Assembly: GCF_900573985.1 (NCBI RefSeq) | Contig: NZ_UWOK01000001.1 | Span: 1,240,001 to 1,304,000, forward strand | DNA length: 64,000 bases | Reading direction: 5' to 3' | DNA from: Campylobacter showae | GTDB taxonomy: Bacteria > Campylobacterota > Campylobacteria > Campylobacterales > Campylobacteraceae | Part shown: in pieces, positions 43,586-51,216 of the stretch | Position numbering within the stretch: position 1 is the stretch's first letter | Layout: every line of letters begins with the position of its first letter | Position numbers and translations under genes: made by a program | Notes under the pieces: generated by a model | Databases searched by the model: none | What the model was told of the DNA's origin: nothing | The model's input: only the letters and a program-made list of their open reading frames with translations

Positions 43586-44947
43586 ATGGATAGAAAATCG
43601 TGGAGTTCAAAACTCACATACATTTTAGCCGTTGCAGGAGCTACGGTCGGTTTTGGCGCGACGTGGCGTTTCCCGTATCTGGTCGGGCAAAACGGCGGCG
43701 GCGCCTACGTGCTCGTGTTTTGCATCGCGATGATCGTGATCGGTATACCGATGATTTTGGCTGAAAATGCGATCGGTAGACGCCTAAAATGCAACTCCGT
43801 GGACGCATTTGGCGGTAAAAATATAAATCCGGCATGGAAAATCGTGGGCTGGATGGGGCTGCTTGGGGCATTTGGCATCATGGCATACTACATGGTTATC
43901 GGCGGCTGGGTGCTAAACTACATCGCGCAGATCGCATTTGGTATGCTCGATCTCTCGCAGGTGCTGAGCTTTGAGGCTACGAGCGCGTTTTACGAGCAAA
44001 ATATCGTGAGCGATCCGCTGGCTATTAGCTTTGCGACGCTCGTGTTCGTGCTCGTAAACTACGCGATCTTGGTGCAGGGCGCAGTCGGCGGTATAGAGCG
44101 CTCGGCGAAGTACCTCATGCCGCTACTTTTCGTGCTGATGATCGTGATGATCGTAAAAAACTTGACCTTAGATGGCGTGGCGCAGGGAATTAAATTTTAC
44201 CTCACGCCAGATTTTTCAAAGATAAATTTAAAGCTTTTTGTCGAGGTTTTGGGGCAGGTATTTTTCGCGCTTTCGCTTGGTTTTGGCGTGATGATTACGC
44301 TTTCAAGCTTTGTTAAAAAGGACGAAGGGCTGGTTAAAATCTCGATCATCACGGGCATCCTAAACACCCTCATCGCCGTGCTTGCGGGCTTTATGATATT
44401 TCCGTCGCTCTTTAGCTACGGCGTCTCGCCCGATAGCGGCCCAAGCCTCGTGTTTAAGAGCTTGCCGATCGTTTTTTCGCATATGCCTTTTGGCGGATTT
44501 TTCGCAGTCGCGTTTTTTGCGCTGCTGATGATCGCCGCGCTCACGACCTCGCTGCCGATCTACGAGGTTATCATCACGACGCTTCAGGAGAAATTTAAAA
44601 TCAAACGCAAAAGCGCGATTTTGCTGGTGCTAGGCACGATATTTATATTTGGAAATTTACCGTCCTTGATGGCTACGAATCTGCTTGCGGACGTTAAAAT
44701 TTTCGGTAAAAATATCTTTGACGCATACGACGCCATCAGCGCTACGATATTTTTCGTGCTGACTTCGCTAGGATGCGCGATATTTGTCGGCTGGGTGCTA
44801 AAAGACGAAGCCAAACGCGAGATAATGCAAGGCAGCGAAAAATACGCAAAACTCGTAAATATCTGGTTTTGGTATATCAAATTTGTCGTACCGTTTATCA
44901 TTTTGGTGCTTTTTATCAGCTCGTTTTACGATAATTTTTTAAAGTAA
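43586..44947 (+). CDS. Sodium-dependent transporter of the NSS (SNF) family
   Basis: 453 residues, about 11-12 membrane helices. The LeuT-like first helix reads Gly-Ala-Thr-Val-Gly-Phe-Gly-Ala-Thr-Trp-Arg-Phe-Pro-Tyr (about 18-31), containing the Na+ site region and the Gly-(X)-Trp-Arg-Phe-Pro family mark. Next come Asn-Gly-Gly-Gly-Ala-Tyr-Val and Pro-Met-Ile-Leu-Ala-Glu. Such proteins take up amino acids with Na+. It stands alone after the BCCT terminator with an AAAGG ribosome site. Confidence 0.92.
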   Translation: MDRKSWSSKLTYILAVAGATVGFGATWRFPYLVGQNGGGAYVLVFCIAMIVIGIPMILAENAIGRRLKCNSVDAFGGKNINPAWKIVGWMGLLGAFGIMAYYMVIGGWVLNYIAQIAFGMLDLSQVLSFEATSAFYEQNIVSDPLAISFATLVFVLVNYAILVQGAVGGIERSAKYLMPLLFVLMIVMIVKNLTLDGVAQGIKFYLTPDFSKINLKLFVEVLGQVFFALSLGFGVMITLSSFVKKDEGLVKISIITGILNTLIAVLAGFMIFPSLFSYGVSPDSGPSLVFKSLPIVFSHMPFGGFFAVAFFALLMIAALTTSLPIYEVIITTLQEKFKIKRKSAILLVLGTIFIFGNLPSLMATNLLADVKIFGKNIFDAYDAISATIFFVLTSLGCAIFVGWVLKDEAKREIMQGSEKYAKLVNIWFWYIKFVVPFIILVLFISSFYDNFLK

Positions 44948-44952
44948 ATTTG

Positions 44953-46083
44953 ATGGCAAGTCTCGTAAATTTATCTAACGGCGATCGCCTAAATTTGCGC
45001 GTAGAGGGTCAAATTTTACTTAGCGAGAGCATCAAAAACGGCAAAACGAGGCAGACGCAAAAGGAGTTTGCTAGCGCTGGCGAAGCGCAAAAAGCCTGCG
45101 TGAAAAAGGAGTGGGAGAGCTTAAAAAAAGGCTACGTCCTGCAAAACGCGGACGCAAAAGCGGGCGAAGCGAGTTTGCACGTATATATCGGCGGCGGATA
45201 CACGGGCGCGCTAGCCTTTGCGGGCGCTGGCGATGATCTTTTCGTCTATAAATGCGGCGGCTACAAAGAGGGCGGCGCACTGGATGATTTTCTCGTCAGG
45301 CTGAACGCGAGCGGCGCCGTAAAGCAGCAGACCCTCTTGCCAAAGCCGCTTGCGTGGCAGGCGGAGCGCGCGGGCGAAATTTTGCTTTTGGATCTGGATC
45401 ATTTTATATTCAAATTTGATCCCTCGAGCGGCGAATTTAACGATCTCTCTCAAGGGTTGAGCTTTAAAAATAGCAAAGAATTTACGAGTTTCGTTTGCGT
45501 TGCGAAAGATACGGCGGCGTTTGCGATGTTTGGTCAAATTTTTACTTTGCGCGGCGGCGAGATTTCGCCTTTGGCCGAATACAAATCCGAAATGAAAAAC
45601 TACTCGCCGATCCTTTGTGCTGCGCTCGACGCTAACGGCACGCGGCTCGCGCTTTGCTGCAAGCAAAACGAGATCAAAATTTTAAGCACGCTAAATGGAG
45701 AAATTTTAAACGAGATCAGAGGCGATTTTGGCATTTTTGATAAAATTTGCTTTTTAGCGGACGGCTCGGTGCTGGGCAAGGAGCGCTACACGAGCAAGCT
45801 AGGTTGCCTTGATGCTGTAAGCGGCGAGCGGTTAAAGCCCGCGTGGTTGCAGGGCGAATGCACCGAAGCGGACGAGTTTTGCATTAGCGCGGACGGTTCG
45901 CGACTCGCGCTAGTTAGCTACGACAAAGCCCGCGTCATTGACCTAAAAAGCGGAAATTTGCAGCTTAGCTTTGAGCTCTCGCACGTCGTGAAGCGCTGCG
46001 AGGCGAAATTTGAGCACATAAACGGCGAGGAATTTTTGGCCGTGCGCACCGACTACGGCTGCTTTAGCCTTTATAAAATTTAA
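44953..46083 (+). CDS. WGR-like plus beta-propeller-like hypothetical protein
   Basis: 376 residues from ATG 44953 (a TTG just before is also possible). The first 60 residues resemble a WGR-type domain: Ile-Leu-Leu-Ser-Glu-Ser ... Gln-Lys-Glu-Phe-Ala-Ser-Ala-Gly-Glu-Ala-Gln-Lys ... Leu-Lys-Lys-Gly-Tyr-Val. The remainder (about 80-376) has WD40/propeller-style strands such as Gly-Thr-Arg-Leu-Ala-Leu-Cys and Gly-Ser-Arg-Leu-Ala-Leu-Val-Ser-Tyr-Asp. No signal peptide, so cytoplasmic. It follows the NSS gene by five bases and precedes the M48 gene by eight. The function is unknown and the fold calls are by eye. Confidence 0.62.
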   Translation: MASLVNLSNGDRLNLRVEGQILLSESIKNGKTRQTQKEFASAGEAQKACVKKEWESLKKGYVLQNADAKAGEASLHVYIGGGYTGALAFAGAGDDLFVYKCGGYKEGGALDDFLVRLNASGAVKQQTLLPKPLAWQAERAGEILLLDLDHFIFKFDPSSGEFNDLSQGLSFKNSKEFTSFVCVAKDTAAFAMFGQIFTLRGGEISPLAEYKSEMKNYSPILCAALDANGTRLALCCKQNEIKILSTLNGEILNEIRGDFGIFDKICFLADGSVLGKERYTSKLGCLDAVSGERLKPAWLQGECTEADEFCISADGSRLALVSYDKARVIDLKSGNLQLSFELSHVVKRCEAKFEHINGEEFLAVRTDYGCFSLYKI

Positions 46084-46091
46084 GGAAAAAT

Positions 46092-47297
46092 ATGTTTTAT
46101 TTTTTACTCGGAATTTACTTTTTTTACGTCGCCGCAAAGGCGATTTTGGCGATTTTGCAGATAAACTTCATCCGCTCGGAGGCGAAAAAGCCCGCCGTCG
46201 TGCTAGAGCAGAATGAATACGAAACCGCCGCCGCAGCCGCGATAACGAATCAAAAATTTGAGATAACAAGCCTGTTTTATCACGCCGCGATATTTGTGAT
46301 GTGGGCGTGCTGGGGGCTGGGCGAGCTGTATGAGAGCGCCTACAAAACGGGAGAACTGCGAGATCATATCATCTTTGTGATGAGCTTTTTGATCATCTCG
46401 TCGCTGCTGGAGCTACCGCTAAATATCTACGAAACCTTCGTCAAAGACAAAAGGCTCGGCTTTTCAAACGTAACGCCTAAAATTTTCGCGCTCGATCTAG
46501 CTAAAACGCTTGTGCTAACGTTGGTGTTTGGCACGCTGTTTGTATGGCTGGTGCTGCTTTGCATTGGATTTTTGGGCGATTTTTGGTGGTTTTGGGCGTT
46601 TTTGCTGAGCTTTGGAGTCGCGCTCGTGATAAATCTCATCTACCCGACGCTAATCGCGCCTATCTTTAACAAGATGCAGCCACTGGAAGAGGGTGAGCTA
46701 AAAAGTCGTATAGAAGGGCTTTTGATGCAGTGCGGCTTTAAAAGTAGCGGCGTTTTTACGATAGACGCTAGCAAGCGCGACAACCGTCTAAACGCCTATT
46801 TTGGCGGCCTTGGCGCGACTAAGCGCGTGGTGCTTTTTGACACGCTTGTTAAAAAACTAAGTCTTGCCGAGATAATCGCCGTTTTGGGGCATGAACTGGG
46901 GCACTTTAAGCACAAAGATATCCTAAAAATGATCGCTCTAAGCGCGGTTATGCTTTTTGTGATGTTTTTTATATTTGGCAACATCCCTGACTCGGCGTAC
47001 GACGCCCTAGGGCTCAGCCCGGCAGGCGGCGGAGTGATCGTGTTTTTACTGCTTTTTTCGCCAATTTTCGGATTTTTATTTTCGCCTATTAGCTCGTATT
47101 TTAGCCGCGCAAACGAATTTGGCGCCGATAAATTCGCTGGCGAGGTTTCAAACAAGGCCGACATGATAAGCGCGCTAAAAAAGCTAGGCTCCGAAAACAA
47201 GGCCTTCCCGAAGGCTCATTCGCTCTACGCCTTTTTCTATCACTCGCATCCAAGCCTCTTTGAGCGTATAAGCAAGCTGGAAAATGACGATAAATGA
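46092..47297 (+). CDS. M48-family membrane metallopeptidase (Ste24/CAAX protease-like)
   Basis: 401 residues with several membrane helices. The zinc motif His-Glu-Leu-Gly-His lies in Val-Leu-Gly-His-Glu-Leu-Gly-His-Phe-Lys-His-Lys-Asp (about 275), and the third ligand Glu lies in Asn-Glu-Phe-Gly-Ala-Asp-Lys-Phe-Ala (about 345). The N-terminal 200 residues match Ste24-type proteases (Pro-Ile-Phe-Asn-Lys-Met-Gln-Pro-Leu segment). In bacteria such enzymes act in membrane-protein quality control. It ends 14 bases inside the start of prmC. Confidence 0.92.
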   Translation: MFYFLLGIYFFYVAAKAILAILQINFIRSEAKKPAVVLEQNEYETAAAAAITNQKFEITSLFYHAAIFVMWACWGLGELYESAYKTGELRDHIIFVMSFLIISSLLELPLNIYETFVKDKRLGFSNVTPKIFALDLAKTLVLTLVFGTLFVWLVLLCIGFLGDFWWFWAFLLSFGVALVINLIYPTLIAPIFNKMQPLEEGELKSRIEGLLMQCGFKSSGVFTIDASKRDNRLNAYFGGLGATKRVVLFDTLVKKLSLAEIIAVLGHELGHFKHKDILKMIALSAVMLFVMFFIFGNIPDSAYDALGLSPAGGGVIVFLLLFSPIFGFLFSPISSYFSRANEFGADKFAGEVSNKADMISALKKLGSENKAFPKAHSLYAFFYHSHPSLFERISKLENDDK

Positions 47298-48132
47298 CGC
47301 GCTAAAAGCCGCCGCCTCGCAGATAACTCCAGCGTGCGAGATAAACGGCGCAAATCCCGCGCGCGTAGCCAAGGCGCTTTTGATGCGACACCTCGGCGTA
47401 AAAATCGAGTGGATATTTTTAAATTTAACCCGCGAGCTAGAGGACGCGGAGGGGTTTTTCGCGCTGGCAAAACGCTTTGCAAATCACGAGCCGCTAGAGT
47501 ATATCACGGGCGAGGCGGGCTTTTATGGACTTAGCTTTAGCGTAAAAAAGGGTGTTTTGGTCCCACGCCCCGAGACTGAAATTTTAGTTGAAAAATCTCT
47601 TGAAATTTTATCAAATTTACCCGCCCCAAAGGGGCCGCCGCTAGTTGCCGAGATAGGCACGGGAAGCGGGATAATCAGCATTTGCCTCGCACTAAACTCA
47701 AACGCTAAAATCATAGCCTCCGATATCAGCGACGAGGCGTTAAATTTAGCTCGGCAAAACGCGGCGAAATTTGGCGTAGAGGATAGGATAGAGTTCGTAA
47801 AATGCGCGTATCTGGATCAAATTTACGGGCAATTTGACCTGCTCGTTTCAAATCCGCCCTACATCTCGCGGGACTACAGGCTTGATAAATTCGTACTAAA
47901 TGAGCCGCACGAGGCGCTCTTTGGCGGCGCGGCTGGCGATGAGATCTTAAAAAACATTATCCTCGTTGCTAAAAATCGCGGCGTAAAATACCTGGCCTGC
48001 GAGATAGGCTACGATCAGCGAGAAAGCATGCAAAACGCGCTTAAATTTAACGGCTTCGAGGCAGAGTTTTATCAGGATTTAGCCGGATTTGACCGCGGAT
48101 TCGTCGCTAAAAATATATTTGCGAATTTTTAA
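47284..48132 (+). CDS. prmC: Peptide chain release factor N5-glutamine methyltransferase
   Basis: 282 residues. An N-terminal helical domain precedes a Rossmann methyltransferase with Glu-Ile-Gly-Thr-Gly-Ser-Gly-Ile-Ile (SAM loop, about 120) and the catalytic Asn-Pro-Pro-Tyr (about 190). It methylates the GGQ glutamine of RF1/RF2 and so improves termination. It overlaps the M48 gene. The following 155 bases hold no gene and several AAATTT words. Confidence 0.94.
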   Translation: MTINDALKAAASQITPACEINGANPARVAKALLMRHLGVKIEWIFLNLTRELEDAEGFFALAKRFANHEPLEYITGEAGFYGLSFSVKKGVLVPRPETEILVEKSLEILSNLPAPKGPPLVAEIGTGSGIISICLALNSNAKIIASDISDEALNLARQNAAKFGVEDRIEFVKCAYLDQIYGQFDLLVSNPPYISRDYRLDKFVLNEPHEALFGGAAGDEILKNIILVAKNRGVKYLACEIGYDQRESMQNALKFNGFEAEFYQDLAGFDRGFVAKNIFANF

Positions 48133-48287
48133 ATTTGCACGCGGTTCGGACTTTGCCGAAAAACCAAATTTGACCGAGCTTGCATCAAATTTTGGGCTTG
48201 CAAATTCCCGCTCTTCTAACTCAAATTTAGCGAATTTTAAATGCTATAACCCTAAAATGCGGGCAGTAAATCAAAAAAAGGAAAATT

Positions 48288-48755
48288 ATGAAAAGCGTTT
48301 ATTTTTTGCTTCTTGGCGCGCTCATCGGCACGGAGCTGGCTCTGGGCGCTCTGGTTGCGCCGACGATTTTTTATCCGCAGAGCATACTTGGCGAGGGCGT
48401 ACTCACGCAGTTTCAAAGCGGCAAACTGATGGCTACGATATTTGTCAAATTTAACTACGCCTTGCTGGCCGTTAGCGTCATAGCCGCGCTTTACGAGCTT
48501 GCTTCGTTTAGATCTAGCGTCAAATTCGCCGCTAAATTTAGCATGGGTATGCTTTGCGCGATAAATTTAGCCCTTGCGCTCTCGTTCGTATTTTACTTCA
48601 CGCCTTTCGTCATGGACGCGCAGACGGCTGGCGAGGCGGCGACGCAGACGGCCGAGTTTAGGCAGATGCACGCGGCTAGCGAGTGGACGATGAAGCTGAT
48701 GCTGTTTGCGCAGCTAGCTTTGTTTTTTATCAAATTTAAAATTGCCGAAAAATGA
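48288..48755 (+). CDS. DUF4149-type membrane protein
   Basis: 155 residues with four hydrophobic helices (about 3-25, 50-68, 80-102, 128-148). The start Leu-Leu-Leu-Gly-Ala-Leu-Ile-Gly ... Ala-Pro-Thr-Ile-Phe and the central Met-Ala-Thr-Ile-Phe-Val-Lys-Phe-Asn-Tyr fit the DUF4149 family. The function is unknown. An AAAAAGGAAAA ribosome site precedes the ATG, and the stop overlaps the ThrE-like gene by four bases. Confidence 0.75.
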   Translation: MKSVYFLLLGALIGTELALGALVAPTIFYPQSILGEGVLTQFQSGKLMATIFVKFNYALLAVSVIAALYELASFRSSVKFAAKFSMGMLCAINLALALSFVFYFTPFVMDAQTAGEAATQTAEFRQMHAASEWTMKLMLFAQLALFFIKFKIAEK

Positions 48756-49534
48756 GCGCAAAGCCCGACATCCAAATTTTAACCGATTTTCTCTCTGACT
48801 ACACGGCGGAGATGGTGAGCGCGGGCACCTACACCGCGCGCGTCGAAAAGTGCGTAGACCGCGTGGCTAGGCGCTACGGCTACGACGTTAGCGTGACGAT
48901 TTTCGTGAAGTATTTTACGATTAGCGTCATGGACTCGGCCGATAACTCCCTGCGCCGAACCTACGTAAAAAAGATCCCGCTGGGGCAGGTGAGCTTTAGC
49001 CGCATTTCCGAGCTTTCGTCGCTTAGCTGGCGGATCTTGGATGAAAATTTGAGCCTAGACGAGGCCAAAGAGCAGTTTGAGGGCGTCATGCGAATAGGAG
49101 CGAATAAATTTGCAAGCTCGCTTATTTTGATCAGCTTTGCAAATGCGGCTTTTTGCAAGCTTTTTGGCGGCGATATGGGCTCGGTAGCTTGCGTATTTTT
49201 CGCGACTCTGGTCGGCTATAGCCTTAGATTTGCGCTTGCTAAAATGGGCGTAAATTTAAAAATCCAGTACGTCCTAGTCTCGTTTGCGGTCTCGTTTATC
49301 GCCTATCTTGGCGTATTTTACGGCTTTACGCACACTAGCGACGTGGCGATCGGCTCGTCGATACTATTTTTGATGCCGGGCGTTTTTCTCATAAACTCGG
49401 TCTTTGATATCCTAAACGACAACACGCTTGTGGGTATCAGCAGGGCCGTGAGTACGGGCATCCTGATACTTTGCATAGCAGTGGGCGTCTATATCACGCT
49501 CTCGCTTAGCAATGCGGAGATTTTACATGTTTGA
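48752..49534 (+). CDS. Threonine/serine exporter subunit, ThrE N-domain type
   Basis: 260 residues. A cytoplasmic N-terminal region contains Phe-Leu-Ser-Asp-Tyr-Thr-Ala-Glu-Met-Val-Ser-Ala-Gly-Thr-Tyr-Thr-Ala-Arg-Val. Five membrane helices (about 115-255) follow, with Leu-Met-Pro-Gly-Val-Phe-Leu-Ile-Asn-Ser as a family mark. In ThrE/YjjP-YjjB systems this half works with a second small membrane protein, encoded next with an eight-base overlap. Export of threonine, serine or small organic acids (succinate for YjjPB) is inferred from the family. Confidence 0.85.
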   Translation: MSAKPDIQILTDFLSDYTAEMVSAGTYTARVEKCVDRVARRYGYDVSVTIFVKYFTISVMDSADNSLRRTYVKKIPLGQVSFSRISELSSLSWRILDENLSLDEAKEQFEGVMRIGANKFASSLILISFANAAFCKLFGGDMGSVACVFFATLVGYSLRFALAKMGVNLKIQYVLVSFAVSFIAYLGVFYGFTHTSDVAIGSSILFLMPGVFLINSVFDILNDNTLVGISRAVSTGILILCIAVGVYITLSLSNAEILHV

Positions 49535-50054
49535 GCTTTTGACTGCGACTCTTATAGACGGCGCTTTTGCCGCGGTGGCGGGGCTTGGCTTTGCCTACGC
49601 TAGCTCTCCGCCAAAAAGAACTCTCGCCTTTTGTGCGCTACTTGCGGCATTTGCGCACGCTAGCCGCTTTTGGATCATGCAGATGGGATTTTTTAACATC
49701 AGCGTAGCCACCCTTATCGTCTCTTTTTTAAGCGGGATTTTAGGTATGCTCTTTGCCAAACGGCTTAAGGTGCCGGCCGAAATCATCGCGTTTCCCGCAC
49801 TTTTGCCGATGGTACCGGGAGTCTATGCGTATAAGGGCATCTTGGCGCTGTTTTCGTTTCTAAACGAGCCTGATATCGCTAAGAAAAATGAATATCTAAT
49901 CATATTTTTCGATAACGCGATCACGACCACGACTGTCTCGCTAGCGCTTGGCGTGGGCGTTTCTGTGGTGCTTATTTTGTTTTACGATCAGTCGTTGATG
50001 ATAACCAGAGGCGCCAAGTGCGATCTGGCGACGAGAAAGCCCAGCGAAAAGTAA
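49527..50054 (+). CDS. Threonine/serine exporter subunit, ThrE C-domain (YjjB) type
   Basis: 175 residues from ATG 49527, which has GGAG seven bases upstream; an ATG at 49512 would overlap the previous gene by 23 bases and has no better site. Five membrane helices with the family segment Ala-Leu-Leu-Pro-Met-Val-Pro-Gly-Val-Tyr-Ala-Tyr-Lys (about 92-104). It pairs with the N-domain protein above. A dyad element (copy C) begins within about 15 bases of the stop. Confidence 0.85.
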   Translation: MFELLTATLIDGAFAAVAGLGFAYASSPPKRTLAFCALLAAFAHASRFWIMQMGFFNISVATLIVSFLSGILGMLFAKRLKVPAEIIAFPALLPMVPGVYAYKGILALFSFLNEPDIAKKNEYLIIFFDNAITTTTVSLALGVGVSVVLILFYDQSLMITRGAKCDLATRKPSEK

Positions 50055-50064
50055 ATTTTGTGCG

Positions 50065-50201
50065 GCGTCTTTTAAGCGTCTTTAAATAGGCTAGAAAATT
50101 TTGCCCTGCGACAGACTATATGTCTAGTCTTGGGAGGAAATTTACTTCTTCTATTTAGCTGCAAGCATAGCGAAGTAGAAAACATTTAAATTCATCGCAA
50201 G
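50065..50201 (+). repeat. Dyad intergenic element, copy C, with a nested hairpin insertion
   Basis: Inner hairpin AGAC (50113-50116) / GTCT (50122-50125) around TATAT. The middle stem is the AAAATTTTGCCC side (50095-50106) against GGG and GGAAATTT (50132-50143), imperfect. The 3' end CATTTAAA ... CGCAAG (50183-50201) is identical to copy B. Between them about 38 bases form a second hairpin (TACTTC ... GAAGTA) containing CATAGCGAAGTAG. Confidence 0.65.
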
Positions 50202-50352
50202 ATACTTCCGCTTATCTTTTTTGCGTTCAAATTTGGATTAAATTTAGCTCTCGAAACGGGAGCTAAATTTGATATCCTTCCTTATCTTTACCCTAAATTT
50301 TTTCTCAAATTTACCGATTTATCTTAAAATCTAAATTTAAAAGGATTTAAAA
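50202..50352. promoter_or_regulatory. Sigma-28 (FliA) type promoter: TAAA (50294) - 17 bp - CGATTT (50315-50320)
   Basis: TAAA at 50294-50297 and ACCGATTT ending at 50320 are spaced exactly as in the sigma-28 consensus (TAAA-N15-GCCGATAA; Campylobacter form CGATWT). The transcript would start near 50328, with AAAGGATTT as ribosome site before the ATG at 50353. The rest of this stretch has only AAATTT words. Confidence 0.6.
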
Positions 50353-51207
50353 ATGATAGAAGGCATAAATTTAAACTCGGCGGGTTATCAGCCGAATTTC
50401 GAAACAAAAGCCGACCTGCAAAAAGCTCAAGCAAGCGCCGCTAAAATCGCTCCTTTTGATATGCAAATTTTAAATAAAACGCCTCAAAAAAGCGTGCAAA
50501 GCGACGAGGATGCGCGCATAGCGCAAGCGTATATGAATAAAACTACCTACGAGATATTTGCGGCTGAAAATATCAATTTTGATAGGAGCGAAGAGGGCTG
50601 GATAACCAAAACCATAGAGAAAATCGACGCGATGCTAGCCCAAAAATACGCGCCCGGACAGATGCATGAGATGATAATGAGAGATGAGCTGGATGCAAAG
50701 GAAAAGGTCGTTGATTTTACTCTAGATTCGTATTCGTGGTGGCTAAAAAGCAAATCCATAGACGGTAAACCAACTATCTCGGGTAAAATGCTGGGGCTCG
50801 GAACAAAGGAGGAGGAAGAGGAGCTGAGAGCTTTTAAAGACTCTTTGCCTGAAGACGCTGCGATGGGCGACGTCGGAGCTGCTTTGCTGCAAAGAACCGA
50901 CATCAGTATAGAAGAATTTAAAAAACTCTACGCGGAAGATATCGAGAAAACCACGAAAGCCCACAAAGAAGCCGTAGCAAAAATCAATCAAGAGATGAGA
51001 GAATACAACGAAAATTTAGCCAAGCAAAATAGAGAAGCCAAATTTAAACCCATCCAAGCCACGAGCAAAAGCAAAACATACGTAGATAAAGACATCAGAC
51101 GAGAGTTTTTCGAGAATTTCCTGAAAGCCGAACAGGAAAAGGGGACGGATATAACTGAAATTTTAAATCAACTAGCAAGGCTAGGTAAATTTGACGTAAA
51201 GGCATAA
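50353..51207 (+). CDS. Signal-less hypothetical protein, sigma-28-linked paralogue 1
   Basis: 284 residues, not recognised. No signal peptide or membrane helix. The N-terminus is Ile-Glu-Gly-Ile-Asn-Leu-Asn-Ser-Ala-Gly followed by a Lys/Gln/Ala-rich flexible region, the kind of start seen in flagellar-export substrates. The middle is helical and acidic. The last 55 residues (from Phe-Lys-Pro-Ile-Gln-Ala-Thr-Ser-Lys-Ser-Lys) are almost identical to the end of the next protein. The sigma-28 promoter suggests co-expression with late flagellar genes, as for the Fed and Cia proteins of C. jejuni. A secreted, flagellum-dependent protein is a hypothesis. Confidence 0.65.
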   Translation: MIEGINLNSAGYQPNFETKADLQKAQASAAKIAPFDMQILNKTPQKSVQSDEDARIAQAYMNKTTYEIFAAENINFDRSEEGWITKTIEKIDAMLAQKYAPGQMHEMIMRDELDAKEKVVDFTLDSYSWWLKSKSIDGKPTISGKMLGLGTKEEEEELRAFKDSLPEDAAMGDVGAALLQRTDISIEEFKKLYAEDIEKTTKAHKEAVAKINQEMREYNENLAKQNREAKFKPIQATSKSKTYVDKDIRREFFENFLKAEQEKGTDITEILNQLARLGKFDVKA

Positions 51208-51216
51208 AGGATTAAT

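Noticed and set aside
45211..45666. 151-residue minus-strand frame within the WGR/propeller-like gene
   Set aside because: Arg/Ala/Lys-rich shadow frame typical of GC-richer coding DNA, with no ribosome site or neighbour in the same direction.
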